Below, piece by piece: positions 1-11,985 of a stretch of DNA of 64,000 nt. The translations under genes were made by a program, and so were the position numbers. Each line of letters begins with the position of its first letter. Within the stretch, counting starts at the first letter, position 1. The notes below the pieces were generated by a model. The model had not been told where the DNA came from and did no database searches. It worked only from the letters and a program-made list of their open reading frames with translations. The DNA is from Icerya purchasi. Its lineage: Eukaryota > Arthropoda > Insecta > Hemiptera > Monophlebidae. The stretch covers positions 135,792,172 to 135,856,171 of the forward strand of contig CM077115.1 in assembly GCA_039619475.1 (NCBI GenBank). The letters are read 5' to 3'.

Positions 1-1079
1 GAATTACTAAAATATAATATAAAAGTGTACGTATCGTTGTTGTCGGTAATCCGTAGGCCCGGCTGTTTTCCGTACGGCGAGATCCTTCAATCTGGCGTTC
101 AAAAAGAAATTTTCTTTAACGAGTCTTTTTCGGGCCTACGATTCCCCCGGTATAGTTTTACTGCTTGTACCACTGCCCTACCGGACGATCCCTTTTTTGT
201 ACGCGTTATTCGATGCGGTTTTAAACTTTAGCGAAATGCATAATTCTTCTCTTAGCAGGTAACAATGGCGGCTCACTACTACGATAATCCAAAGAAGCTA
301 AAAACAATCTAACTGGAGCGAGGTAAAACACTAACTAACTCTCCGATCGAGATTTTTTTGTAAAGAAGGTCCATTTCTGTTTCATCAGTTTTTCTTTGTT
401 TCCGTGATGACCAATCACAGCCATTTCTTTCGATCGACGGGGTGCACCTTTCCCTCAACGGCATGACAACGTGATTAATCTTCCCTGACCGACAATAAGA
501 TCTCACACACACTCACATTTTCCCTCCTACGACATTTTTTTTAAAGTTTTATAATTCTATTTTTTGTATTTCGTACAATGTGATGTACACGTTACGATCT
601 TTAGACTCTGAAGCAAACAACATACGAGGTTATTCGACTAATAATCTGCACACGCTACTTCCATTTGTTCTTTAATTTCATACTCACTTCCTAATTTATG
701 CACGCAAGTTTGATACAGTTAAAAATTGCATAAAACTCTATATTCATTTATCAAAATTCATTTAATTTCATTCCGGAAAATTAATAGTTCCCTTTTTTTT
801 TTTTTTCTGTCCTTAGAGTGTAAGGAAACAGTATTACTGTTTCTGTATTTATTAATTATTATATTCGTCTCACTAATGTTACAAAAGTGAAAATTTTCCC
901 CCCAATTTCCCTTACTGGTTGCTGTTATGGATAAAAGAAAAAAAGAAAAAAACGACGAAAAAATCTATACTACCACTTCTGGTATTGATTATTCTCTACT
1001 TTCGTTAATTTTTCTGGTAACGGAATAAAAAGGTACAGTTGTCTTTTGATATATGTATAATCACAATTAATTGGTTTAA
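1..1079. other. 5' flanking DNA, no gene seen
   Basis: AT-rich DNA upstream of the LINE fragment. Short open frames are present on both strands, but none has a recognisable domain, splice context or biased composition. Simple T-runs occur near 790-806. No promoter, RNA gene or repeat boundary could be supported. Confidence 0.5.
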
Positions 1080-1990
1080 TTCATCATCATCATCTGTGTG
1101 TCAGCCTTGCGGCTGGTTCGCACCATGCACCAATCGTCTGCAGGCCAGCCGGTCCATCGCCCTCTTCTTTAATTCGGAGTATGATGACATTCCAGTCTCC
1201 TTCGGTACAGTATCCAGGAAAGTTATTCGAGGACGCCCGCGCGTCTTTTTTCCTGTTATTTTTCCTTCTATTATATCTTTTAATATATCCCGGTCTTGTC
1301 GGAAAACATGTCCTAGCCACTGAAGTCGCGTTTTGCGAATCCGTTGCATAATATTTCTTTCTCCCCCCATTCTTTCAGGTACTTCCTTGTTGCTTACTAT
1401 GTTTGTCCAACTAATTTTCTGCAACCTTCTCCAGCACCACATTTCGAATGCCTCAATCTTGTTCCGCTCTGCTTGTTTCAACGTCCATGTTTCCGCACCA
1501 TATAAAGCAATCGACCATACAAATATTTTTACCCAATTTTTACGCAGATCTATGGCTAAGGATTTTTGGGTGAGTAAGGTCTGCTTGTTTTTAAACGCCA
1601 TTTTACCCATTGCAATACGCCTGCCGATTTCCTCCTGAGCACAGTCCACGTTATCTGTCATCATTTGACCGAGATATTTAAACGCTGATACCTGTTCGAT
1701 GACTATGTTTTCCAATTTTATTCTTACTTGCTGACGAGTTTTACCAAACACCATGATCTTAGTCTTTGAGAGGTGTTAATCTTCATTCCCTGTTTATTCA
1801 TTTAATCTTCGGATCATTGTTGATAATGTTTTGGCACTACCAGCTAGCAAAGCCTGGTCGTCAGCAAATTTAACGACGTGCTATCGTCTACCGCCAACCT
1901 TAATTCCATAATTGGTTTAATTAGCATGTTTCAAATACACACTGCATCTTCTGCAAGATCATTTGGATATTTTAGATTGATATTTTTTAA
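1080..1990 (-). mobile_element. non-LTR retrotransposon (LINE) fragment, RT C-terminal half
   Basis: Read on the minus strand, 1101-1754 is an uninterrupted 217-codon frame carrying the usual order of a LINE reverse-transcriptase C-terminus: FKYLG, then LYGAETWTLKQAE, AFEMWCWRRLQKISW, and RLQWLGHVFRQ. Further 5' on the same strand (about 1755-1925) the catalytic-box remnant FADDQALL is readable but in a broken frame with stops, so the copy is dead and 5'-truncated. The element ends at about 1080 in a (TGA)n-type microsatellite tail, as in RTE/L2/CR1-like LINEs. The exact clade cannot be assigned by eye. It is antisense to the channel gene and lies 3 kb upstream of its first coding exon. Confidence 0.8.
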
Positions 1991-4967
1991 TAGATTGTTT
2001 CAAAAGTCCGTTACCGAAAACTGATTTTAATTTATCGGCTAATCGTAGTGAAATATTTAAGCCAGTTAGGAATATCATCGGTCTTGCTAGTACGAAACTA
2101 GAGTTAACTTTGGTAGTTTATTTTTATTAGTAACTAAAAGAGATAATGTTACTTTTCGAAATGTGGATGATAAATTAAAAATAACAATTTCTACCGGACA
2201 CGTATTATATTTTAAAGCAATAAATTGGAACTTTTTTTTTTTTTTTTTAGGCGAAGAGCTTCGTGTCGCCTTTTTAACGAACAAATATATTTCTAAAGTA
2301 AGAGAAAGAAAAGTTTTTATGAACTAAAATACAACGTCCGGTTTTATATGTATTTTTTTTTAATGGGTTAAAAAGTTATACGAAAATATTTCATGTAAAC
2401 TTCAGACTTTTATAATGTCGTTTTGCGGTTGACTATACACTGTGCAAAAGATATAGTGTTATTATTTATTAGTAGACTAGTTCTTATTGACTTGGTTTCG
2501 TAAAATCATGTATCTGGCGTGTTTGTTAACTTTTCGGGATAGGACGGAATGAAATAGTTGATTGGAAAATAAAATTCTTGACGGTGTTTTCCAGTTTATG
2601 CAGCGACAGATTAAGTATTTTGAAAGATGCCAACCGCCATTCAATATCGGATATCCCATTTTTGTTTACTTACCAAGAAGTGGAACAATAGTAGTGCAAT
2701 TCTAAAAAAAGTTATAATATTAAAAAATTACGTTCATTTTAGTAAACTAGAAACAAAAATAAACATTTCAACAAAAAGACAAGTTTATTTGAAAAGTTAA
2801 TCACACATGTAAAAATTAAAATATCCACCTGGGTTTACATTATAATAGTAGGTAACCGAAACAAACGCTGTGAATGCAATATAGTACAACGATGTGTGTG
2901 GTCGATTAAGCCCCCCTAGAGTTTTTACAAATTTTCGACAAAAAAACGTTATAAAAACATGTTCATTTAAAAAGCAGTAAAAGACGTAATTATATTTTTT
3001 ATAAATCGAAAACTTTCAAAACAGTTGTTGCAAATTCGTTTTTTAAGGTAATAATTTATCTCAAATTTTTATATCAATAAATTCTGTGTAAAAAAAAATC
3101 GATCGTTTATTCAATATAAATATAATAATAATAAGAATCAAAAAGCTGAACGTCTCTATATTTGAAACTATTTTTTTAGCAATTAAAAATTCGCTCATAA
3201 TGCGATTCCGGAAAAAAACAAAATTAAAACTAATAACCAGTAATAAAAATATGATGAAATTAAATCATTTTTATATTTTAAAACGAAAATAAAAATGTTT
3301 TCGCTGCATCTCTCTCCTATCGGAATAAAATTATTTACAGTATCGCTAAATAATTCTTTCTATAATTTATTTGTAGTTACGCCTGAAGCATTTAATAAAG
3401 TTCTTAATTTTATTATTTACGAAATAAGAGCATGTGAAAAGAAAATATTATGCGCCAATTTTTGTATTCCAATTTATTGTAAAAAAAAAGAAAAAAAATA
3501 GCATCCAAAATTAAAAATTAATGCGAGCAAGACGGTTATGTAAATGCTCAACTTTATGTACCTACTTGTACGCAGTAGTTGAAAACTGTGTTTACATTAT
3601 GTTTTGCTTGATTTTTTTTTTTATGTAAAAAAATTTTCAGCTAAATTTTCGGCTTAATTTTAGATAAAGTCGAATATTCCCGAAACTTTTCGGCTAAATT
3701 TTCAGCCTAATTTGAGCCGAAGTCGAATATTCGGTCTGCGGTAACTGAATTTCGAAGAAAGACGTAGAGCCCCGATCTTCCATTTCTTATTCTATTCCCT
3801 TTGTAAAGTTGATATTGCGAAGCGGTGTATTGTTTATGTAAATTCTAGAACGTAGAAAATTCAGATAACTCTTTAATTAGAATCGCAATTCATCACTCTG
3901 TTGGTGTCGAAGTAGCGGTTAAAGTAGTTTAGAAAGCATATATGTATATGGAAAAGTAATATTCGAATTGAAAATTTGATAAAAATATGTACTTTAATTT
4001 TTGTTGAAAGTAAAATGGTAAAGAGAAAAAAAAAAGGATCGAAAAAAAATCATTTAAAAACGGGTCTATCAAAAAAAGATTAGAAATTACACTTAATAAG
4101 AAGAATTTTTGTTTTTCATTCGACAGCTGAGAGGGGTTCAGTTTCCTAGACAGTCCAATATGTATTCCGTAGATGATTAACAAAGCATAATTTGATGTGA
4201 ACTTTCTTTTCTGTTATATTCAATAAATAACTTGCGGTACACATCTCGCGGTTGACATAATTTCGATGTATGAAGTTCAAAAATGGTACTTATTTCATTA
4301 TGATAATAATAGTAGCAGTAATTTAGAGAAAACAAAAATTGCCGATTAATTTAGTTACGATCTTTCGATTTTCATTTTAAATCCATTACCCGCAGACCGA
4401 CGGCGCGCATTAATTAACAATACTGTAATATTTGATTGCAAATAATAACTCTAATATTTTAGTTATTTTTTGATGGCAGCTAATTAAATGGAAATCGGCT
4501 AAACTAATCGGTAATTGAGTTTGAATTCAATTTTATAATATATATTTTTTTCGGTTTATTTTATCTCTAATCCGGACGGTACCTCTCTACTCGCGTGAAT
4601 TTTACGTTTCACACAAAACGTAAATTTTCATTTATAGAAAAATCTGTATACAGTAAAAATAAGAACGATACGAAAATAATTTTGAATTTTGGTCTTTCTG
4701 AAAAAAAAAAAAGAGCATTATAAGAGTAGTATTTAATTATTAACGAGGTTGACCCTAATTTTAGTTCAGTTTACATAAATATCGGATCGCGTACGTTATT
4801 TTTATGAGAATTTAATTATAATTTGATTGGATGTTTTAACAGAGACAACAAACGATAGATGGTACCGCTATCGCGAAATTTACTTTTTTCAACAGAATTT
4901 ATCTCTGTTCTCGTACGACGTATCATTTACATAATAGCGAGGCGCAGTGGATGAGAAAAAATTCAAC
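1991..4967. other. 5' flank of the trpl-like gene, no other gene
   Basis: About 3 kb of AT-rich DNA before the first coding exon. An in-frame TAG at 4935-4937 lies upstream of the ATG at 4968, so the coding sequence cannot extend further 5' in this exon. The promoter and any non-coding 5' exon must lie in this stretch or further upstream, but no convincing core promoter element or donor could be picked out. It contains one short imperfect duplication at 3634-3738, reported separately. Confidence 0.5.
3634..3738. repeat. imperfect 53-bp tandem duplication
   Basis: Two adjacent copies (3634-3686 and 3687-3738) share the order TTTTC(A/G)GCTAAATTTTC(A/G)GC, then AAGTCGAATATTC. The palindromic core CGAATATTCG in the second copy resembles subterminal motifs of hAT-type elements. 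No flanking target duplication was found, so its origin is open. Confidence 0.55.
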
Positions 4968-5053
4968 ATGGACAGCTTACCTAAGCCGTTATCGTTGGAG
5001 GAGAAAAAATATTTGCTAGCCGTAAGACGCGGAGATTTGACAAATGTACGCCG
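4968..5053 (+). CDS. trpl: trpl-like exon 1 (initiator Met, ankyrin cap)
   Basis: Encodes residues 1-28 plus two bases. The ATG at 4968 is chosen because the frame is closed 33 bases upstream by TAG (4935-4937) and because the peptide that follows, with SLEEKKYLLAVRRGD, is the conserved start of the N-terminal ankyrin domain in insect TRPC channels. The donor GTAAGT at 5054 is strong. The phase-2 end (CG) is completed by the first G of exon 2. A second ATG at 4951 is out of frame. Confidence 0.85.
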
Positions 5054-5382
5054 GTAAGTTTCGAACAGCAATTTGAATATTTCAAAGTTTATACGCACGC
5101 CCCCCCCCCCCATATATTTATAATTCACGAATCTTTATACTCCAGGCAGCTCCTCATTTAACTTATTGACGTCTTATCGATTTGCCTCGGTCTATTTCCT
5201 ATCGCAAACAGCGTGGTAATAAATAATACGCTGAAAAATACGGCGGATTTATTAAAATTGACATCCATATAACACGGTAAATTAAATAACACCGAATCGA
5301 AAAATCGATGACTGTAGAAAATCCGGTTGTGTTTCGACCGTATAATTATCGCTTTTATATAGTAGAATAATTAAATTTGTAA

Positions 5383-5414
<32 letters not shown>

Positions 5415-6519
5415 GATTTTTTATTATCGTACATTAAGTGTTGAATAGTTTTAGAGATGAGGAGAGTATCCGGTTTTATTTTTCCTCCTTTTCCGATTGT
5501 GCTCCCACCAGCAGCCTGCCAAATAGGGGTGAGGGGCAACAGGGGCGGTCTTCCCCTTAGATAAAAAACTGCGGTGGCGGCGCTCCCCTAAAAAAAAAAA
5601 AAATATATAACAGTTATTTAATAAAAATCCAAGAAAATTAAACGGAAAGCTAAATAAATGTGAAGAGGGATCGTTTGAATTGATAGAATTCGATTTTTTA
5701 ACCATATTAAATGTTATATCGTCGTCGCAAAAATAAAACGGAAAGTGGCCACCGAACCGAGAAAATTTCGAATAGTTGGAAAAAGTAAAAATTTGATAAG
5801 AGAAAATCGTTTAAAGTAAAAAAGAAAAGCGTTTTTAGCACATATTTAATTTCATAATTAAAACTCTTCTTTTTATTTATATAAAATATTATCAGTAACA
5901 TAAAAAAAAATTACTTTTTGTTTTTTTTTTTTTCGTATTAATGTGCATATTATAGGCCTCTCTATGAATGTGTGGGAGTGATTTATGTTTTTGCCCTCCT
6001 TGATTATGAAACGTTGGCACGTCACTGACTCCCGCTTTTTGACCAGTTTACTCAAATTCAGCTGTATTATAATGCTGGGCTATTAGTGAAATTAATTTGA
6101 AATTTAAAACATACGGCGTAACGTGACTCGGTGTTGCGTGTTTCGCTGTCGAGCTTTGGAATGAAAATTTTTCGGCGTCAACGAAAGTACCGTGTATTAT
6201 CGAAAATATTTAACAGTCTACCTCGTTTTCTTTTTCAAACTTATCGGTTAGACCTTGGCTATACTATTGTTGGTGAAAAATGCTCGTTCTAAAAATTATA
6301 TTTCTAGACCAGTTTAAACCATTTATTATTTGATTCTACGAAGAAATAAATAAATAAATATAAACATAAAATAAAATTTAATTTAATTAATGAATAAACA
6401 AAAAAAAAAAATTAAGAAAAAACAATAATTTTGTCATTTCACAGTTATACTACGAGTTAAACAAATCTTTCTTACGTGAATTTTTTTTTTTTTTTAAACA
6501 TCACATTTTACTAATAAAC

Positions 6520-6645
6520 AAAATCATTATAGTTGTTTTTGATATTTAATCTGTTTGCATGAAAATCATTATAGTTGTTTTTGATATTTAATCTGTTTGC
6601 ATGAAAATCATTATAGTTGTTTTTGATATTTGACCTGTTTGCGCG
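6520..6645. repeat. 42-bp tandem repeat, 3 copies
   Basis: Copies at 6520-6561, 6562-6603 and 6604-6645. The first two are identical. The third differs by a few bases near its end (GACCTGTTTGCGCG in place of AATCTGTTTGCATG). Each unit begins AAAATCATTATAG. No coding potential; a recent local duplication in intron 1. Confidence 0.9.
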
Positions 6646-9082
6646 AAAAGCATAAAAATAATATTGATCGCTGCGTAGTAGAACATACATATATTTCAGA
6701 CCTATCGGTCGATTTTATTATTTCCACGTTATTGTACACAATATCAACTCGGTTTTATGAATTTTTAACGTAGCGTGAAAAAATGGACGTGAATTTTAAC
6801 TTTTACATCCGCGCTGAATTTCAAATGTATGGCTAAAAAGTGACAGGTATTTTTTACATTTTAGAGTCAGTTCACGGATATTGGCTAATATTCGCGTATC
6901 GCATCATTTACAAAAATTAATTTTAAAATCGAACTTTTGAACATTTTCATAAAATATTTTTGTTGATAGTAGTGACTGATTCAAAAACTCGACGATGGCG
7001 AAAGTTCAGTTCAATCGTGTTACGTCAAAATTCTGCTTGACTCGCGTACGATAACGAAATTTTTAAAACAATTTCTAACCGCGGGAAAAAGTGGTAGTAA
7101 ATTTTTCGGCGTTACGCTCTCCTGGGGGAGTCCAACGTTCTTTTCATCCTGCCCGTTCATACTCGATGAATTATGATAATTAACGTATAAAACTATATTT
7201 GTATTACGTATTGACTGGGAAAAAAAACAATTCAACTACGATAGTAAAAATGGTTCAACATTTTCTTCAATTTCGACGGCATTTTGTTTCAGCGTAACAT
7301 ATTCTTTCTTTTGAAACAATCGTTCTTTTCATCTATCTGTCCAACCTAATCTTCCTCCTTGAATTTCCTTTTCACCAGCGTTTTGTTATTGTCTATATTA
7401 TTTGCCGCCTATATTTTAATTCTGTTGATGTCTTTCTCCAAATGTGATGCCCTCTCCATCTGAATAAAACAGTTACGTATGGCTACTGACGAAGGAGTTT
7501 GCGTCATCGGAAGTATATAGATTACTTTTGACAAAAATTCGACGTTTATTGTAGATTTTTTTTTTTTTTTTCATTTATTTATTCGAGCAATCAAAAACAG
7601 TGCATTCTTGAAATATTTATGAACTAATCGACCCGATTTTCGCATTAATCCTTTTTCATCATTCAAAGCAGCTAAAAAATAAACTGATCTTCCTCTTGAA
7701 ATAACGAAAAATTATTCGTTCTTTATACAATGTTTATCTCCTATTAAGATATAAATTTTTCGGAAACTTCTTCGACATACTGAGGATTATCTCGCACATA
7801 GGTCAACCAGGCGCGAATCTAGACTTAGATCAGAGACTGAAGTTTCTCAAAGCCTCTAGAACATTATTATGAATAATAAAAAAAGAAATATATTTTTTTA
7901 CGATAATTGGGAAGTAATGATAGCATTAGCCCACTCAGGGCGGGTGCTAGGGGGCTGCAGCCCCCATGGGGAATAAACGAGCACTGTTAATAATGGTCAA
8001 ATTTGTTACCAGCAAAATTTTTGATAGTAAAAATTAATATTTGATAAAAATATGAAGTGTTTTTAAATAATACATTTTACACGGAAATAGACATATAAAT
8101 GAGAAAAGAGAGAGATAGTTATACTAAACATGTTCGACCTCCGCCTTTACAGTTTCCTGTACACTACTCTTTTAGCTCCTCACTCTCCACCCCTTCGTGA
8201 TGGGGTAAAATAAATTGATATAGCCCAGAAAAAAAAAAAAAAATATATATATATATATGCATTAAAACTTTATATAATGTTAAATGACAATTTATAATAA
8301 TCGTCTATTCTTTGTTTTTGTGAATGACAAAAATATTTTAACTTTCCTGAATTAGTGAAAAATTTTATTTTCTTAAAATTTGTAAAAAATTATAAATAAA
8401 AATATTTCCGATTATGAAATTTGGATTATTTAAATTACGTAACTATAAAAAAAGTGTTAATCTTGAAAAAACATTTATAATTATTCTTGAAAAACTTTCA
8501 AATTAAGAATTTGAACGAAGAAAACCAGATTTTATAATTAATTAAATGTTGGAAAAGTTTTACAATTGGAAATAAAATATTACTTGCGCTTAAAAATTAA
8601 ATAAATATAATGAAAACAAAAGTTAATAAAGAACTTTAAGAAATCAACTGTTAATTATTTGAATAATTGTTAAACATAATTTTAGTCAGTTGATGGATAA
8701 TTGAATTCATTTTCTTCGGATATTTATTTTTATTCTTAATCAAAAAATAATATTATTCAAAATTATGTTGAATATTTGATTGAACTTATATCAAATAAAC
8801 CATGATTATCAATAACCAATTAAAGAATATTTGCGTTACTCATTAATTAGAAAAAATATTAATTAAACAATAATATTTTTTCAGAAGTAACAAATTACAT
8901 AAAACTCTGGTCTTCATTCACACTATTCTTTCATACCAGTGTAAGATTTGAGTAAGAATAATATGCTTTACGAACGTAGATTTTTCAGTGTAACCATAAT
9001 TAATCGTGTATACACATGCTCTTTATATCTTGTACTAAATGATTTTTTTTTGCTCTGCCGACATAAAATTTATTACAACAAC

Positions 9083-10150
9083 TAGGGTCGGATCTAAGGG
9101 AAGGCTAAGGGAGGCTATAGTCCTCTGGCCTCACCCACCTTAGGGACCTATTTAATTTTCCATGTGCAAAATCTAAGTTTTTTCCCCCCATATACTGAAT
9201 ACTGTAAAAATGCAAAATTTTAAATTTTACGTTTTTTATCTTAAAAAGAGTTCAGTGTTATTTTCTCTAATATAAAAAAAGAATACACGAGAGTTCATTA
9301 ATAAAATTATATACTTTTTCTCTATATATAAAACGTTCTCCCTTTTTTCCCGATAAACTAAATGCTACATAAAATGAATATAGAAATTTTCTACGATAAA
9401 TCTAATTTATTGTGTTAAAAAAAAAGTGAATGAATTCTTTAACGTACGTATTGAATAATAAATATTCATTCGACAATCGACAAATCGATTAATAATAATT
9501 TTCTTTTCGAAAAATTTTGGTACCCATACAATCGTTGTCAATTTTTTTATGTTTAAAAAAACGTTTTACGACTTGAAATATTTTTAATTTTAACAATATT
9601 TTATTTTTCATTTTCATTGAAAGTGTTAACACGTTTTATTCAGAACTGTATAAAAATTATTTAAAATAAAAGCGAGTTTTAATTGACTGCTAATTTTATA
9701 AATATATTTGAATTTCGAAAAATTTAACAGATCATACTGTGCTTCAATCGTTTTTTTCTGATCGCATAAACAGTTATGGAATTTTAAACATGCATGTTTA
9801 ATTTATACAAAGAAAAGAACATTGTATAAATATTTTTTATAGAAAAAGAAAACATAATGTTATTAATAAAAAATTTCAAATATTAACACACACACATTTA
9901 TATATATATATAAAATTCCTTTATTTTAAAATTCAATTATGTAGTATTCAGTTTGTTAGAGTAAGGAAGTTGATTTTGTAAAGAGAGCATAATTTTAATT
10001 TTATTAGTCATTCATGCGTACGCAGTATGTTTTCTTTTTATTTGTTTGTTTGCATATATGTAATATTGAGTTTTTTCATAATTTTGTCTTTGAAGGGAGC
10101 CTCTTATTCAAGATTAACTCGGGGCCTCGTAAATCCTTAATCTACTCCTG
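9083..10150. mobile_element. probable non-autonomous hAT-like element
   Basis: The left end reads TAGGGTCGGATCTAAGG. The reverse complement of the right end reads CAGGAGTAGATTAAGG. They align as short imperfect inverted termini flanking about 1.07 kb of AT-rich DNA without a transposase. ACAAC(T) occurs next to both ends but a clean 8-bp target duplication is not visible, so the boundaries are approximate. The G-rich terminal style matches the better-supported hAT-like elements elsewhere in the introns. Confidence 0.45.
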
Positions 10151-10309
10151 ACAACTGCAGTTTAGCTTATGTATTCCAGCATATTTCTGTTATTTTTGTT
10201 CTGATAAATATATATATATATTTATTAGTTTATTGAATAAATTATTGTTTATGTTATTGAATAATGTTTTTATTCTATGTATTTTAGAATTTATATAAGA
10301 AAATTTTAT

Positions 10310-10680
10310 TTATTTATTGGTTTTGTTATCTTTATTTATCCTCTTATATTTCTTTCTATATTGACAATTCAATTTATCCACTATATTGGTATTGTAATCA
10401 TTATTATATGCTATCTTTTTGACAGTATTTATTTTGTAATTTATATTGTTTAATCTTGTATTATTCAGTCTGTGTAGGTATATATGAGGTTAAAGTCAAT
10501 TTTTTTATGTGCATATGTGTCATTGGAATGTTTATTAATAATAGAATCTGTTTGGATTTGTTTTCTGTATATGTTGTGATTTAATTTATTATTAGTTATA
10601 GTTCTATTAATATCTAAATAATTTATTGATTTATTGCCGATTTCTAGAGTGTATTGTAATCCGAAACTAGTCGCCAATAT
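10310..10680 (-). mobile_element. Penelope-like retroelement RT fragment
   Basis: On the minus strand the frame from 10677 to 10465 reads LEIGNKSINYLDINRTI, NNKLNHNIYRKQIQTDSII and then SNDTYAHKKIDFNLI. This is the 'fLDi...iyRKpt.TD..I...S.hp..hK' block just after the catalytic motif of Penelope-like (and DIRS-like) reverse transcriptases. A shifted frame continues toward 10310 with NTVKKIAYNNDY and KYKRI, matching the tail of that domain. The copy is short, frame-broken and dead. The family call comes from the motif pattern; a protein search would settle it. Confidence 0.65.
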
Positions 10681-10906
10681 TCAATTAACTTTTTGAATTA
10701 TATTTATTTGTGTATAAGTGTTTGTTTATTTTAAAAGTATTAACATTCCTTTAATCTAATTTCATACGCAGTGCGTCTTTTTTCTAGATTAGAAAATTTT
10801 AGGAGAACGTTTTATAAAGAAAAAGCACGTGGTCGATCTCATTTGGTAAGTGGATAGTTAGTGTTAATACCGCTTGATCTTTTTTGTTTTAATTTTTAAA
10901 TTACAG

Positions 10907-11144
10907 GATGATCCATAAGGCGTACAGAAGTCAGTCGATCGATATAAACTGTATCGATTCTTTGGGAAGGGGAAGCTTAAATTTAGCTATAGACAGTGAA
11001 AATCTAGAAATGGTAGAATTACTTATAGTGATGGGCGTGAAACCGAAAGACGCCTTATTGCACGCTATAGATGCGGAATTTGTGGAAGCTGTAGAATTAT
11101 TGTTGGAATACGAAGAAATTGTTTACAAGGAAGGTGATAAATAC
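10907..11144 (+). CDS. trpl: trpl-like exon 2 (ankyrin repeats)
   Basis: Residues 29-108. It follows a TTACAG acceptor and ends at GTAAGA in phase 0. The peptide shows [17 protein letters not shown], then [20 protein letters not shown] and [20 protein letters not shown], the ankyrin repeats typical of TRPC N-termini. These repeats lie in the cytoplasm and take part in channel assembly. The frame continues past the donor for 25 codons to a stop, but the next exon restores the conserved family sequence, so the splice is favoured. Confidence 0.93.
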
Positions 11145-11689
11145 GTAAGAGATTTTGAAATATCTACTCCGTTAAGATTTATCAGTGTGCTACAAAATAG
11201 GGACGTAGTCAGGGGACACTGAAAGGGAGGAGTCTTCTATATTTTATTGTAAATAATTTTATTTTTTAAATTATTTTATCCCGGTTGCAGTTTATTTTTG
11301 TCACCGAAACGCATTTTAAATTGAAATTCCTTTAGTCAAATTTCAACCGTAAGAGGGCGAAACTAACTAAAAATTTTTGGAAAAAGCCTAAAGTAATTCC
11401 CGGTAGTTGAACTATTCGACTACTCTAAATTGGAAGTTACAGATTCGACACTCATCTCGTTCCGGACTGAAATGGCCCTCAGAGAAATGATCGGGAAATG
11501 TAAAGAAAAAAAAAAAAAATGGAACCGATGTTTCAATATTTTCTTTAAAATAAATTGGACTTGATTCATTGTAAAAAGCTTAATTCCCAGGTCTTACCTT
11601 GTTATCAAGCGTTGGTGGGATTTGTTTTGCTTTACTGTCATTTTTGTCTTTATAGTGATTGAAAAGGCAACATTTTCTTTTTGCATATG

Positions 11690-11727
<38 letters not shown>

Positions 11728-11869
11728 AGTGACCTTGTTTGTAACGTAATAGTGCCGTTGAAAGATTATACAGGTAATTTAGATGTTGATAAAATTACTC
11801 GCGATGACCGAAACACCTTTTTTTAAAAGGTGTTTACGTGTAATGAATATTTAACGAAAATATAGTAAG

Positions 11870-11985
11870 TTATAACAAATACAGATATAACAAACAAATT
11901 TAAGAATAAAATAACTGCTTCCTTAGAAACGTTTTAGCAATCATTTTATTCTTAAATTTGTTTGTTATATTTGTATTTGTTATAA
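11870..11985. repeat. 43-bp inverted repeat (hairpin)
   Basis: The left arm 11870-11912 and right arm 11943-11985 are reverse complements over 43 bases with one difference (a G:U pair in RNA). The 30-base spacer can pair further: TGCT in the left part of the spacer faces AGCA in the right part, leaving a small loop. The arms are AT-rich (TTATAACAAATAC... / ...GTATTTGTTATAA). It could be a short MITE-type palindrome or a transcribed hairpin. Confidence 0.85.

Larger units (their letters stand above)
5054..10906. other. intron 1 of trpl-like gene
   Basis: 5.9 kb, GTAAGT to TTACAG. Holds a three-copy 42-bp tandem array (6520-6645), an hAT-like element (about 9083-10150) and a Penelope-like fragment (10310-10680), listed separately. 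A G/C-rich stretch at 7936-7976 with the palindrome GGGGGCTGCAGCCCCC may mark one end of a further hAT-like element, but no partner end or target duplication was found. The rest is AT-rich with T-runs near 5390 and 7556 and no gene. Confidence 0.7.

Noticed and set aside
1039..1638. Plus-strand frames opposite the LINE reverse transcriptase
   Set aside because: Antisense shadows of the minus-strand RT frame, which carries the recognisable motifs.
7926..8230. G/C-rich palindrome GGGGGCTGCAGCCCCC as an hAT-like element end
   Set aside because: The start CAGGGCGGG is suggestive, but no matching right end or 8-bp duplication was found (only TAGCCCA near both candidate borders), so it is not listed as an element.
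11145..11222. Read-through of exon 2 past its donor as a truncated protein
   Set aside because: The donor GTAAGA is strong and exon 3 restores the conserved YSWQKVD sequence exactly.
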